A stretch of 64,000 nucleotides of DNA from Paratinospora sagittata (GCA_035771175.1 CM069611.1:15738866-15802865), one strand, 5' to 3'. Positions 43,199 to 57,283 are shown, numbered from the stretch's first letter. Numbers and translations are program-made. The notes: generated by a model not told the origin, from the sequence alone.

Positions 43199-43949
43199 AG
43201 GGGGTGAATTGGACACTTAGACAATTTAAAAATCAAATATGATGGCAAAATTAAAGTGCGAAAAATAAATAAATATCCACAGTCGATTTATAGTGGTTCG
43301 GCTACTTGCCTACTTCCACTACTTAACCTCCTCAGTTAGGATTTTAAACCTTATCACTAAGGGATTCTCTTAAGGGTGAGAATCAAACCGTTACACATCT
43401 TCTCAACTTGCAGGTGTGCGAACAACCGTTACAATGCTCAACTTGCAGGCTTGAGACCAACCTATCACAACTTTCGGTTGTGAGACAGACCTAAACTTTC
43501 TCCACTTACGGGTGTGAGAACTACCGTTTCTCAACTTGCGGGTGTGAGAAAATCGTTTCTCAACTTACTGGTGTGAGAAGACCTAAACTTGTTGAATACA
43601 AAATATCAACTCAGTAGTTTATTTAACTGCGGTTACAACCTTGATACAGTATATAAGATATGAGATTGAGTACAACTGTATCCTATGAACTATTTCTCAA
43701 TTTTTTGTTTCAACAAGAATGATATAAGTTAAAACAGTGCTAAAAATTTGAGTAAAAATAGTTCAGTCTTCCAAATAGATTTTTAGATAAAGATAGAAAT
43801 TCAGCTCAGTATGAAACTCTTTTGAATAAGCAAAGTTTCAAAGAAAATAGCTTAAACTTTTTAAATCAAATGAAAATTCGACTAACTTTCAAAAGTGTTT
43901 TGGCTCAAAGAATTTTTTTAGATTCTTAACAAATTGTAAAATGCTAACA
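43199..43949 (-). repeat. 3' LTR of element E, U3 deleted (unit 2)
   Basis: Copy of 23516-24276 with the same short 5' end (TGTTAGCATTTTAC reverse) and adjoining purine tract (43950-43963). The U3 deletion therefore predates the tandem duplication. Confidence 0.7.
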
Positions 43950-43984
43950 ATCTCCCCTTCTTTTATGATTTCAAATACTCATAG

Positions 43985-46779
43985 TGTTGGTGCACCCAGG
44001 AGGGGGGTGAATTGGGTGTGATGGTCATTTTAAAAATTTTCTAATGACTTAGTGATATACGTTGGTACATTGGAACTAAATACACATACTAACTGTAAAG
44101 TAAAATGCATAACTTAAAACACACTAGAATTTATAGTGGTTCGGCTAAGCCTACGTCCATTACCTAATCTCCCGATTAGAATTTTCTCATTCCATTACCT
44201 GATTCTTTTACGGGTGAAAACCAAACCGTTATATATGCCCTTTTCCATGTTCAAGGCAAACCTATCTTTTTGCGGGCTAAGGATGAACCGCATTTCCTTT
44301 TTTCGAGATGAAAAAAAACCCATGTTCTTTTTATGGGATAAGGAAGAAACGTTTTTCTTTTACGGGATAAAGAAGAACCATTTTCCTTTTACGGGATAAG
44401 GAAAAATCGTTTCTCTTTTACAGGTTCAAAGATAACCTATCCTTTTACAGGTTAAGGATGAACCTATCCTTTTATGGGATAAGGATGAACCGGTTCTCCT
44501 ACTTACAAGTGAGGATTAACCTTAACAAGATTTCAACGATGAAATCATTAAGTGAATTACATTCACTTGTCCTGGTTGTTTCAATCCAGAAACACACCAG
44601 CATTACAACACGAAATAATAATGTTGGTTCTAACTGAGTAGAACACTTTATAATTAAGCTCATGTGTATAGCATTACAAAGATGTAAATTTGAATATGTA
44701 ATGCTAAGAGACATACACTTACAATCATTTACCTTTCAATGTTCAATATTGCACAAGTGTAGTTTCGAAAAACGTGAATGATATGTAAATCAACTAAGTG
44801 CTTCTTCGAAAACATTATGATACCATTAAAACATGGAAGTTGAAAATGCAGGATCAATATAAATATGCAAACACAGACAGTTTTCAAAATAAATAAAATG
44901 TATAAGCATGAAAACATCTGGTTCAGTATTCAGTAGCTAACACAACTACTGATATAGTTCAATACAGTACTTAAGATATGAAATCAAGTACAACTGTATC
45001 TCTCATGAACTATTTCTCAAATTCCTTCATCATCATGATTGAACTTAAGTATAAATCCAGGCTGAGAATTTGAGTAGAAACCAATTCAAATAGATTTTCA
45101 AAGATAGAATATAATTGAAGCTCAATATGAAAATCTTTTGACTGAGTAAAGTATCAGTGAAGAATACTTTGAAAACTTTTGAAAGACTGAACAACGGCTA
45201 ACATTCAAAAAGTTTTTGGCACAATAAAAATTATCGGCAAGTTGTTTGATTCAAAGTGTTAGTATTTATAGACCTAGTAGATAATAATCGTTAAACATTT
45301 GAAGTTAAAATACAATGTGAACTTTTACACACAACGGCTAGAATGCTATATGAAAATGGCAACTGCAATTTTCACTAACATTTTGATTCTTTCCAGATTA
45401 CATGAATAAGAAAAGTTTTATAAAAACTTGATTCATGTATCAGAGAAGATCTTTGATAAATCTGAAAAGGATTTTGTGCAAAAATCCATTCTGAAAAAGT
45501 AGACTAATATAGTGTACTTATTAGAACAGTGACGGTTGTTGAATTAACCTCTTGATTCCGTAATCAGCGTCCTGGCGCATAATATCAACTTTGTCGTTCT
45601 ATTCCTTGAAGGCTCTCATTATGTATAAGCGTCCTGCTGAACAATGAAGTGACGGAGCTACTAATTCGTAAGCGTCTTGACTTTCTTTGTGACATAAGTG
45701 ACTGTACCCTGAAGGCGCTAATGCACAGTTAGCGTCCTACTTTGTTTTAAAACAATTAAGTACATGAAGGCACTACTTTTTCGAGTAAGCATCCTACCTT
45801 TTAAAACATAAAACAAAAAAACGCTACAACTATGTAAGCGTTCTGTCATTTCAAAATATTTGAAAACAAAACCAAGTGCGTTGAAGGACAATCAATATCC
45901 TGAAAGTTATTAAGTTGGGTCTGAAAGATGAGGGTGCTCCTATCTAGGTAGTGTCTTGATAGTTTATCCAACTTATAACTATCAACATCCTCAAAGACAA
46001 ATTCTTTGAAGAACTTAGAAATCTTTCAATAAGCTGATGCTGAGTCAGCATCCTAACAACTTCGGAGGTTGACTAAAGGGAGACAGCTACTAACAAGTAA
46101 GCGTCCTGATGAATGAGTTCAATTCAACCTTGAATCATATCAGCGTCCTGACTTATCAAGTTCAGGAGAGCGCTGCTAAATCATTAGCATTTTGAAAGAC
46201 CTTTGAAAATTAGTTTTGACTCACGATTTAAAAATACGATGAATGCGAATAAAAACTCGATAAATTTCAAATTAAACATAGAAAATTAAATCATTTGAAA
46301 TATCGTAAAGTGTATGATCAAAAAATGCAAATATGCAAGTGATTTGTGCATGGTTTTGAAAAATGTTTGAGCAACATCGATTAGAGAAAAATATACCTTA
46401 AATATTGTGTATTTCTCATAATCTTTAAATCCAACTCTTCATTATGAGATCTTCGATGTGAACTTCGCGCTAGAGATGAATGTCTTGAACTTTGATCGAA
46501 AGATGTAGTCTTGAAGCTTGATCGAATCGTTCGTGTAATGTGATCTTGAAATCATGATATGATCTTTGAGGTCCTTTGATTGAAACGATCTTGAACGACT
46601 GTTATGACCTTGAGTTCCTTGATCGAATCATTCTTTGGCTTTTTGCTTTCTTGAGGTGCTGAGATAGGTTCTTGAATAAAGCTCGCTAGCACCGAAAGAG
46701 ATTTTGTTTGTGATCATCAAAATATACTTCATCAAGTATACTTAGGGACGTGCTGAGTGATGAATCGCTTAGGTTAACA
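43985..46779 (-). mobile_element. Solo LTR of family C inside element E (unit 2), complete
   Basis: At 2795 bp this is the full-length version of 24311-26614. Flanks are CATAG (43980-43984) and CATAA (46780-46784), one base mutated. It retains about ten leader units (about 44205-44520) and the hairpin array (about 45540-46200), both in reverse. Confidence 0.9.
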
Positions 46780-46784
46780 CATAA

Positions 46785-47056
46785 ATCATGCAGATAATTA
46801 TATTCATGTACTCAAACATATAACCAATTTAGAGTAGCAAGCATGTCAAACATGTCAAGTATATCTGATTTCAACATATAAATTACAAGATGAGTACAAT
46901 AAATCACAATAAAAAAAATGATAATCATACAGTCAACATATTGTACAGAAACTCAGATGAACTCCCCCTAACTTGTAGCTTCCCTCTTGAGCTAACTTAG
47001 CCTCAATATCTTCATTCTCTTCTCCCTCTTTTGAAAACATCAAAAAGTGGGTAGGC
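46785..47056 (-). other. Non-coding 3' interior of element E (unit 2)
   Basis: Copy of 26620-26894; contains the reverse purine-type tract CTCCCCCTAACTTG near 46963. Nothing else is recognised. Confidence 0.5.
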
Positions 47057-47681
47057 TTAGCTAGTACTAGGACCCTTCCCCTTCATTTTTCTTTCGGCCT
47101 CCTCATCCTTCTTGGATCCACTGGAACTAGTTTTATAATCCTTGGGTTGTCTGGGCGTTCGTGGCTTTGAGGGACCATTTGAGCTTTTTCTTAAACTTCT
47201 AACAAATTTGTCAATTACAACAGTCTGTCTAAAATTTTTTATTGAATTTTTAGTGGGTAGGCTTGGAAACACCAAATTTGAATGGATCAAGAGGTGGACT
47301 AGGTTTAAAGCTTTTATCTTTTCACTCTGCAAGGCCTTGTACAAAATCAGGAGAAAGTTTGTGACCTTCAAATTCTGGCCTGATTGGTCGCTTGTGTTTT
47401 GGATCAGGAACAGTTTTTTATGAGGGATCAAGGGTGGGAGACACTCTTCTTTTGATTCTATGCAACGACTCTTCATCAGATGCTTCTTCCTCTTCACATT
47501 CTAATATCCCAAGAAGTTTGTCAGACTCCTTAGGTCTTTGGGGACGTGTGAAGGCTGGAGCTCGCGGTGCTGGTGGAATGTTTACACCTTTCTTCTCCAG
47601 CACATTAAAGAGCAGTCCAAAACATTTCATGCTTGAGGCAATGTACCATACAGTAGAATGCATCCTACTATTCATTTCCAT
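47057..47681 (-). pseudogene. Unidentified minus-strand frame in element E (unit 2)
   Basis: Two overlapping frames, 47681-47418 and 47497-47057, match the unit 1 frames. This copy keeps ~20 residues (QNTSDQSGQNLKV region) that unit 1 has altered. The second frame is open for 146 codons and ends in KMKGKGPSTS. The break between the frames is shared with unit 1, so it is older than the duplication. Function unknown; see the unit 1 entry for candidates. Confidence 0.45.
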
Positions 47682-47702
47682 GAAGAGGTCTTCAAAGAAG
47701 CC

Positions 47703-49042
47703 TACAACTGTATCCTATGAACTATCTCTCAAATTTCTCTTTCAGCAAAAATGATATAAGTTAGAAATTCAGATCAGTATGACAATCTTTTGAATAATAA
47801 AAGTTTCAAAGAAAAATGCTTTGAACACAAAATAGCCTAAACTTTTTAAATCAAATGAAAATTCGACTAAATTTCAAAAGTGTTTTGGCTCAAAGAATTT
47901 TTTCGGGTTCTTAACAGATTGTTAAGTGCTAATATATATAGACTTGTAGATATGAAGTTGTTGCTCATTTGAATTTGAATTTCAAATATGAAAGTTTACT
48001 CACAACAGTTAGAATGTATCATGAAAATGGCAACTGCACATTTTACGAACATTCTGATTCTCTCCAGATTCACGAATAAGGAAAGTTTAAGAGACACGGT
48101 TCATGAATCTGAGAATATCTCTGACAAATCCAAAAAGTTGATTTTTGTACGAAAAGTTGTTTTGAAAAAGTGGCTCAAAAAGATGTACGTGTCAGAACAA
48201 CAAAAGTATTATTTTTTTTTGTTTTGTTCTTTTGAGGGCGCTCATGGAGCATCAGCGTCCTACTGAACAATGAAGTGAAGGCACTACTAAATCATATGCG
48301 TCCTAACTTACTTTGACAATTAAACGACTTAAATCGTGAGGACGCTACTCAACTTAAGTGTGCTGAAAGACAGTAAGCGTCCTGAAAGTTATTAAGTTGA
48401 TTCTAAGGATAAGGGCACTCCTATCTAGGTAGGGTCCTGACAGTTTTTCAACTTATAATTATCAGCGTCCTTAAAAGATAGAAATCAATTAAAGAATAAG
48501 AGAACTTTCAACGAGCTGAAACTAAGTCAGTGTCCTGACACTTTCAAAGGTTGACTAAAGGGAGGCCGCTACTTACAATCAAGCGTCCTAATGAATCAGT
48601 TCAATTCAACCTTGAGCGTCCTAATATTTTATCAGCGTCCTGACTCACCAAGTCCAGGAGGGCGCTCATGAAACATTAACGTCCTGAAAGACTCTATAAA
48701 AATGATTTTGATTTTTCGATTAAAGCTCGATAAAACATGATTAAAACCAAGATATTTCTGGATTAAATCAAATACTTTGGAAATCATGAAATACCTTTAA
48801 AATTTGATGATCAATATATGAAAACGATTAAATCTTGCTGAGAGTAAATTTGATCGGTAGTCCTTACATTCTAAACACTGGATGACTCGGAACTTTAATT
48901 GATGTTCAATAAGCTTGTGAGCATAGTTTCTTGATCTTGATTCTTGATTAATTTGAAACACTTGGCTAGATCATTAGATACACAAATTGGAGATATTTGG
49001 AATCATCAAAACATTCATGTCATGGGGTTCATTGAGATAACA
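47703..49042 (-). repeat. 5' LTR of element E, truncated (unit 2)
   Basis: Copy of 27538-28935 ending GAGATAACA, followed by AGAGT (49043-49047), an exact match to the left target duplication at 15957-15961. Hairpin array in reverse at about 48235-48690. A ~64-bp segment present in unit 1 (about 27598-27660) is missing near 47763. Confidence 0.8.
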
Positions 49043-49047
49043 AGAGT

Positions 49048-50475
49048 TATAATATATTAACTCATTTTGGTATGAAGTGCATTTTATCTACCTTTTGCTA
49101 TTGCATTAAATGGCATTGGATAATTTTTAAGAGATAATGTGACGATTATTCTCATATGTGACATGGTAGTAATAAATGTATAAAAATGTGACAGAATAAA
49201 TTCAATATTGACTTATCTGTCCCACATGTCTACAAATGCGTTCATGATTACATGACTTCAAGGTGGAGTGATTATCGGTGTAACTTGCGAAAAATACTTC
49301 GGACGTTTCCTACCATGGTGAAAACAGAGGATCATTGCGCAAAACACTTGAAGCATATCTCCCCTAAAGATTGGAAGTGGATGTATGCAAAGACTAATAA
49401 TGAAGCTTACAAAGTATGTATTACTCATTACCTATACATAGTATGAATAGAGTGAAAGCAGAGACACCCCATTGTTCAGGATCAAGATCATTCTTACAGT
49501 GTCAAGAATCCAATGTGAGTGTTGTATTGTGTTAAACTTTGGGCGAAATGCTAAATAACTTTGATTAATAGATGACATGTATTTTGTTTGAAACAACGAG
49601 ACCTTGAGACCGGACAAGAACAATCCTGCATTGATCTCTATGAAGAATGTTATTGAAGCAAGAAGAGAAATGCTTGGATGTCCAAGAAAACTAAAGATAA
49701 TCATGTAAGGAATCTTACATATCACTATGAGATTGAAGGATCTTGTTTAATCATTTTTCCTTCAAGATTTATAATTAATCTCATATCTAAGTTGCATTTA
49801 GTCATCAACTATTTTAATAAGGGGCGTGTATTGCTTAGTAAAAAGTAATTAAATTTAGCTAATTGTGATGAGTTTTATCCCATTGGTATTGTACGAAGTG
49901 AGTTTTACGTGTCAATTTGGAATGTTATACAATTTTATGTATATTTGATATCTTCAATTTCAATGAATTTTATCTCATTGATCTCTTCGTGTAAGTTGTA
50001 TGTAAATTTCATCCTATTGGTCATGGAAAAAATATGTTTACCTTGGTTTGTGTTTGCAAATACTAACAAAGAAAAATGTTGAAAAAGAAGGATCAACTGC
50101 AAGCATCTATAAAAAGTGGGGAGAGCTCTACCCTAGTAAACGAAGATGTTATCATAGAAGATGTACTTTTCTTACTCTCATTTATTTTCTTCATGCCATT
50201 TTGCTTAATTATGACATCACTAATTTGGTGTTCAATGATAGATCCTAGGGCCGAAATTTGGTTACATTAGGGGATTAGGATATGGGCCTAAGTCAATAAC
50301 ACAAGCCTCTACACATGTCGTCCCACCAACTCAACCACCAGAAAATGACATGAGAAAGATGTACCGAGAGTCTCAATCGAAGATAGATGAACTAATTGAG
50401 TTCAATAGGGAATTGGTGGCCAAGAATGCTTTCTTAGAGAATAGATTGAAGAACTATGAGGATATTGTTGCATAG
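49048..50475 (+). pseudogene. CACTA-associated Transposase_24-type gene, C-terminal part (unit 2)
   Basis: Copy of 28941-30356. It keeps the CAKHL codons (near 49337) that unit 1 has lost through a 13-bp deletion, giving a continuous MVKTEDHCAKHLKHISPKD segment. The DLYEE codon after Glu reads TGT and is again followed by a broken Trp codon (TTATTG here, TGATTG in unit 1). The coiled-coil C-terminus ends at TAG 50473-50475. Confidence 0.65.
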
Positions 50476-51739
50476 TTGAAAACGATGTCAATGCCACCCG
50501 ATATTGAAATGACTGAAACACCTAACTTTGAGAATTGATCATCCATCGTAAGTATGATTCTATAATTAATTGCGAACAAGTTGATTTTTTATTAGAGTTG
50601 ACTTAATATTTGTGATTTGTTTAACCTACATGCTTTAATATAACACGACTTCCTACGTATTGTGGCATGGAATATATATATGTTGGTGTTGGGGGTAGGC
50701 TTATTAAATTTGGTTACGAGGGAAATAAATGCATTAGTTACATAATAGGACTTGTTGCAAAATGTAAATTATAAATACCTCAATGATCATTGGAAAAAAT
50801 GTTCCATTGTTGTGTTGGCTCATACTTGATGCAAATTTGTTATTTATCTACAATGAAGAATGTCACATGCACAAAGTAACACATGAGATAAATTAAGGTC
50901 AAGTGGTGATAAGTTGGAATCATGTTAGTGCATATAGAGATTGAACAAGTTGTATATTGATGGTAATTATTGTTTTATCTAATCTTCATTTCCATTGAAC
51001 AAGTTGTATTTAAAAAGATTAGTGCAGTAAAGTAAGAGACACTTGATTATTGATCAACTTGTTAATGTTGAGAGGAGCTAGACCCTTAAAGTGCTAGCAA
51101 CTTTATCTTAAATGTTTTGTTCAACTAAGTTCATATTATTGATGATCAACTTTATCTTTATCTAAACATGGCTTTACTGTATGGTCCATACTTGTATAGT
51201 GGTTGTAATTATTATTTTATCTAATATCTTATTTCACAAAAGTTAAACTAAAATGTATGTTTTGTACTTTACTTTTTTACAAAATATGAATGGAGATGTT
51301 GACTTACTTTCATGCCTTTTTTTTTTTTTTTGCAGAGAAGAACTATAAATGAAGGCCACAATATTATGATGGACATGTTCAATTATGACTTAATTTTAAT
51401 GAGAAACTTATTTTAATTATGACTTCATTTTGATGAGAAGATAGTTGGATTTTTGTTTGTATCCAACTATTTTGCAAACTTTATCATACTGTGTTGATGA
51501 TTTTTGTTATGTTTTGTTGAATATCAAGGACTTAGTAATAGTTGGATTTTTGTGAGTATCCAACTATTTCACAAACTTTATCATATATTTTTTGTTATAT
51601 TTCTTTGAATATCAAGGATTTAGTAATCATTCCATATAGTGTTTTCTAAGTTTTAATTTGTTTTATGTAACAAATATTGATTTATAGGTTGTACTATAAA
51701 TTCAAGGTTTTAGTTAAAAATGGAGACCATGGATTACCC
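50476..51739. other. Non-coding CACTA interior (unit 2)
   Basis: No gene is supported. 51312-51374 holds a T15-like run, TGCAG and a short open segment absent from unit 1; the T-run plus CAG fits an intron 3' end with a small exon. The flanking sequence is otherwise nearly identical to unit 1. Confidence 0.5.
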
Positions 51740-52341
51740 TGTTAAAAACTTTTTGTCACCAATACCATTTAGCAACGAATATTTGGTTGCTAAAATTGAA
51801 CGGCGACAAAATAAAACAACAAAATAACATTGAATGTTTTGTGTTTTGCGACACATTTATTATCGTTGGTAAAGAGATTATGGTACGATTAAAATCTTGT
51901 CGCAAATGTAAAACAACGACCAAAATTTCATTTTCGATACTCGATAATGATGAAATTGTTTGCCTCCAAATACCTTTAGCAACGATATTGCTATTGCTAA
52001 AATGTTTTGGCGACAAATACCATAGGTTGGCAACATAACTATAAATGGTGTCTAAATAGCTTTAGCGACAACTTATTTTGTCGCAAATACAATAGATTTA
52101 CCGACAAAATCTTTTTCATCGCTAATTGTAATTAAGGATAAGATTTAAGTTGTCGCCCAATTATATATATTTTCGTCGCTAAACGTATATTTGCACGGCG
52201 ACAAACAGTTTCATCGCTATTGATTTTCTGTGACGAAGGTACGACGACGAAATTCCTTTTGTCACCCAACATCATTGGCGAGGAAAATCGTATTTTTAGC
52301 AACAAATCATTTCGTCGCTAGATACCCTATCCCTTGTGGTG
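51740..52341 (+). mobile_element. CACTA right end: subterminal repeats and terminus (unit 2)
   Basis: Copy of 31556-32167, again rich in GTCGC/GCGAC motifs in both directions and ending CCCTTGTGGTG followed by TAC (52342-52344). Several sites keep TTTCGTCGC where unit 1 has TTTCATCGC, consistent with CpG-site decay in unit 1. Confidence 0.65.
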
Positions 52342-52399
52342 TACACCAAAAACAAATCTCGAGAAACGAGATCACCGATTAAATCTAATAAGGAAAAGA

Positions 52400-52686
52400 T
52401 GTAAAAGCCTCCCAATCATAAATAACGACATTAAATGCAAAGGATCTATCCTCAACTATAGAATGAGATCTTAGTCTACCACTCTACACTTATCTTTTTC
52501 TCTCTTTCAGAGACTAACTTAAGCATCATAGTGTTTTTGGTGACATCCCTTTGACGCCACCATCCTTTGTAAGTTGGAAGCGAGAAAACTATTTGAGGGA
52601 TTCGAATGAGTAGCAGGTTTTTTTATTTTTGTCAGTCAACCGACTTCGTCACCAACCTATTTGAGGTGAGATTTTTGGATGAAACA
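52400..52686 (+). repeat. 5' LTR of element G (unit 2)
   Basis: Copy of 32227-32512, followed by CTTGGCGTTGTCTGTGGG, slightly closer to the Tat-clade leader than in unit 1. Confidence 0.6.
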
Positions 52687-53298
52687 CTTGGCGTTGTCTG
52701 TGGGCAACGACGTACAAAGTCCATTGTCCGATCAACATGAGTGAGAACAACGCCTAGATTCCTTGAGAGGAGCCCGAAAACCAAGAACTAATCTGTCAGC
52801 TTTGTCGAGAAAGGCCCTGACTCAATTCCTAGTCGCCTCGGGGTATCGAGCCACCCAACTTCGACTGGGAAGTATCGACTGGAGAATTGGGACAGTGGTG
52901 TAAAACATTAACCGAATGGAGAGAATATTGGAACGGATCGAATAAGCCCACCATGTCGCACCCGCTAGGGGCAAATCCTTGGCCTTTGAAAACAAACGTC
53001 AAGATAAGAACATCGCGGAGCCAGTTGAGCACCCAATAGAGCAAGAGGGACAAAGACAACAGCTCCTAGAGAGGATGGAGCATCAGTCTGCCTCCCGCCA
53101 TTAGGAATCAAATCATAGGCAGTTTCTTCAAGACAACATAGAAGATCGTTTGACATGCATGCTAAAGTAGATTTCGACTCTAGTCGACGTGCAAAAGGGT
53201 ATAACCAACTGTGTGCTACACACCCAAAGTAATAAAAGGCTACGACCGATCGTCTGCAAAACGTTACGACCACTTACAAACAAAAGGTTACTGCCAAT
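52687..53298 (+). pseudogene. Element G gag-like region, first part (unit 2)
   Basis: Copy of 32513-33124. An added TAA near 52903 shortens the first frame. The octapeptide repeat at the end is unchanged and is cut by the Athila-like LTR. Confidence 0.5.
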
Positions 53299-54537
53299 TG
53301 ATAGTTGCATATTTAGATAGGTTTTAGAGCATGTTTTAGGTGTGTTTTAGGACATTTCATGCATTAGTTTCATGTGTTTATGTTAGTTTTGAGGCATATG
53401 TTAGTTTACTATAATTTGGGTTTTTATGCATTAATTTGGTTTATTAGTTTATGATTTGATCCATGTCATATTTTAGTGTGTTATTAATTTGATTTGCTTT
53501 GTTTTGTAGGTATTTAGATGTGTTAGTCATGGTTTTGGATGATGAAAACATGTACAAGAAGTGCGAAAGAGGAACATGAAGAACCCAAGTAAAAAGGGTG
53601 AAACAATGGCTAAGTCCCAAGACAAAAAAAAAAGGAGAAAAGTTGCATTCTAGGCGCCGCGGCGCCGTTGGGTTATTACACTTGTGAAATTAGCAAGTTT
53701 TTGTGTATTTTTTTTTCACTTTCTAATTTGAATTCCAATCGACTTTAGGGCATATTATATATCAAAATTTAGGGTATTTTGAGGAGAATATATTGGAGAA
53801 GAGAGAACAACGGCTAGGAGCAAAAGAAGATGACTTGGAGACAAGGAGGATTTTACAAGTTCAATAGTGACTAGTTTGGGTTTTGATGTTTATTTTCTTC
53901 TTTCTCTACATGTTTTGGATTTCATTATTCCAAAAGGATGAACTAACTTGTTAGTCTAGAGAGGAGATGGATCCTATATTAGATTTTATGCAATAATATT
54001 AGCTTTTGTTTATTATCAATGATTTATTCTTGGTTTATTTATATTTCTCTATGCTTAATACTTTTGATCTCTTGGCCACGGATCGAATGATCATAGACTT
54101 GTGGGGCGACACTCGATAGAGGGTTCTCTAGGTTAGAACATGAGAAATATGACATGAGATGATCGTAGTATCGATAGATATGCGATGTCTTATGAAGTTG
54201 AAGGAAAATCACAAGGCTTAATGCATTGCTACTGTATTAGTTTTTATCGATAGATCAAAATTAGTGTTTTGGCAATAGATTCTAACGCGGCACTCGACAA
54301 AGGGTGTTAGAAACTATTGGATTTTGACTTATTAACTTGAATAAGGATTTGATAACAATCATGTCTAATATTGCATAATTCTGATAAATTCCTATCATCA
54401 CAATTTGGTTTTCTAGATAAAATTAGGGCGACGAACAATATAATTAATGTAGTAATTCAATCCCTGAGGACGATACCCGATTCTCATCGGTTTATAGTAT
54501 AACTTGGAAACCGTAGACTTGCAGTTTGCACATATGA
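53299..54537 (+). mobile_element. Athila-like Ty3 LTR inserted in element G (unit 2)
   Basis: Copy of 33125-34465, about 100 bp shorter because of two deletions near 54378-54397. Same CCAAT flanks, so the insertion predates the duplication. Confidence 0.6.
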
Positions 54538-55461
54538 CCAATCATCAACAAAAGTCTACAATCACTTATAAATGAAAGGCTACAACCGATCATCCTCAAA
54601 AGAATACAGTTGATCATTGAACAAGGGTACAATGGATCATTAAGGCTATGGTTCATTATAGACAAAATGTTATGGCTGATTGTATGTTGCACGCTACAAA
54701 ATAAAAAAAGGTTACAGCCCACAATGCGTCATGCCCTCGAAACACCAAAAGTCTTGGGCCCGCAACTAGTGATCCTCCAAACGAAACAATAATGATCTAA
54801 TGCCAAATAAAATAATACCTTATGAAAAAAATACACTTTCACATAGCAAGTGGAACAACATAACAAGAAATCCTAAATCAAACAAGGTCGTTACGACCTT
54901 AAAAAACACTCTTACAACACAAACCTAAAGGGACATCAAAACGTAGACATGCACTCCACTAATATTGAACAGACATAGAAGTTTATAGCACAAGTCAATG
55001 CCTACACTTCAGGTACATTGTCAAATAAAAAAGCACCCTTTTACGAAAAGCAAATGTACCTCGAAGAAACAAGACTTTCGTCCATAACTTACTTTCACTT
55101 GCATAGCGAAACGAAGATTGCTTTGTTCATCACAAAGGTAAAAACCACAAATACCAAGCAACCTATGACAAAAGAAAGAAGATAGTTGTAAACTGCCACA
55201 AACTTAACACTATACATAGTGTAAAATCAACCTCGAAAAAAATTTGGTTTAGAATGTTAAAAGCATTAACATCCAAGATCAAAGGGGTTAGGGGCTCAAG
55301 ACAAGGAGCCCTCCAAATAAATTTTACAAAACATGCTAGGCCAACATGAATCTTGGCAACAATTCAATTAAGTCATAAAATTAACAAAGCCCCCCTAAGC
55401 ACTTTGAAAGCTCATTTTTACCTTACATGTTTAGGTTTAAAGCTTAACAACATATTTGTTT
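54538..55461 (+). pseudogene. Element G interior, second part (unit 2)
   Basis: Copy of 34466-35390: decaying octapeptide repeat to about 54720, then non-coding AT-rich DNA. Confidence 0.5.
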
Positions 55462-57283
55462 TGTTGACCTAAGTGGTTTTCCACTTAAATATCTCCTAAG
55501 TGTTTTGATGCTAACAAACAATATAACTTTTGGGTGCTAATGTTTCTATCTAATATATTTCAGCACCTAAAGTAAACAAGAGTCAATTCAAGATCAAAGT
55601 ACTTCAAGATCAAGAAGTCCTTCAAGCAAACGATTAAAGGAAAGGATCAAGTACACTTAAAGCTTTGACAATTGGACATCTTGAAGGAAAGAAGAGAAGA
55701 GGATGGGAGCTCATGTTTATAGTCTCTATACTAGGTTGTAGCTTTCCTTGTATTCCATATTGCTCAGTCATCCTTTTAAATATCATGCATACATTAGATT
55801 TTCTCAAAAAAAAAAATTCAAGTGTTCAAACATGTTTGGTTTATGTTCTTAAAATATTTGAAACTTGTTTGAGTCATATTCAAAATTGTTTTAATCAAAA
55901 TCACATTTTTACAAAGTTTTTCAAGTTCAACTTGTTTTGAACTTGGACTTGTTCTCTTTATTTTAAATGGTCTCAAAAAGTTTTAATCTTTCACTTAATT
56001 CTATAAATGGTCTACCAACTGCTTTTCAACTTGTACTTAGCATTATGAATGGTTCAGATGTTTTTAATCATGTGTCAAAATGGTTTTGATCCATTGGAGT
56101 TGTCCTTAATTTGCAAAAACTTTATTTTTCAAGTATTCAAGGCCTCCAACACGCTAGCCAAGGCTACAACGCGCTGGCATGTTGGTCTGGAAACTTTCCA
56201 AGTTTCTGGTTTGGCGTCAGTGCGCTAGTAGTAATAGTGCCAGCGGGCTAGTAATAGAGTTAGCACGCTAGGAATAGTGCCAACGCTAAATCCAAAATTT
56301 TGGATTTGCGCCAGTGCCTTAGTGACTATCGGGATGCTACTCGAATGATCATATTTCGATTTTTGAGCCCCCAACGGCTAATTTCTTGTTTCTAACGGCT
56401 AGTTCTCCATTTTAATCTATAAATACACGCACTTAGGCCATTTTAAAGACAAGAGAGACAACCATGTGATTCTATGAAGTGTTTTTAAAAATCAAAATAT
56501 TTTTCATATTTCAAAGACCCTAGAACTTAAAGATGTTGATTTGAAGATTTAATTTCAAGCTTTCTCTTTGTGCATCATTTAAAGCTTCTTCAAAATCATT
56601 CACTTGAGGAAATATGGCTGCAAGAAAGGTATAAAATCATTGTAAGGTCTCTCTTCAATTTGAGCTTAAATTCCATATCTTGTATTTGATTATTTGTATT
56701 TTGAGCTTCATTTTTAATTGTTCAATTCACTTAGAACAAACATTAAAATCATTGTACTTAGTCTTTTTGGTTTATTTCTAGTAAACCAAGTAGAGTGAAT
56801 TTGATTCACTTATAATTCCAAGATTGGAATCAAAGTCTAGTTTCACATTTTATCTTGAAAAGGGTCAAGTGGTTATTCCTTATCCAGCGAAAAGGAATCT
56901 ATCATTTTCTTTGCCCTCGAAAAAGGAACAAGTGGTTTGTCTTTAGCCCGTGAAAAGGATAGGTTTGTTTTTAGCCCGTGAAAAGGATAGGTTTGTCTTG
57001 AACCATGAAAAAGAAATTGTAACAGTTTGGTTCACACCCTTGAAGTGATCCCGATATAGTGGAGTCCTAAAGAAAGTTTCTCTAGGCGTGGAGTAGGAAA
57101 AGGTTTTTCGAACCTCTTAAAAATCCTTGTGTACATTTGTACTTTATTTTCTGCACTTTATTTTATGCACTTTGAATTAACTTGAGTATGTAACTTAATT
57201 TAATCAAGGATTTCCACTAAGGACTTAGAAATTTTCAAAATTGGCTATTACACCCAATTCACCCCCCTTTTGGGTGTCCAACA
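55462..57283 (+). mobile_element. Solo LTR of family D inside element G (unit 2)
   Basis: Copy of 35391-37183, 1822 bp, with the same flanks. It carries one extra leader unit (a second AGCCCGTGAAAAGGATAGG near 56968), showing that leader-repeat number changed after the duplication. Confidence 0.85.
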
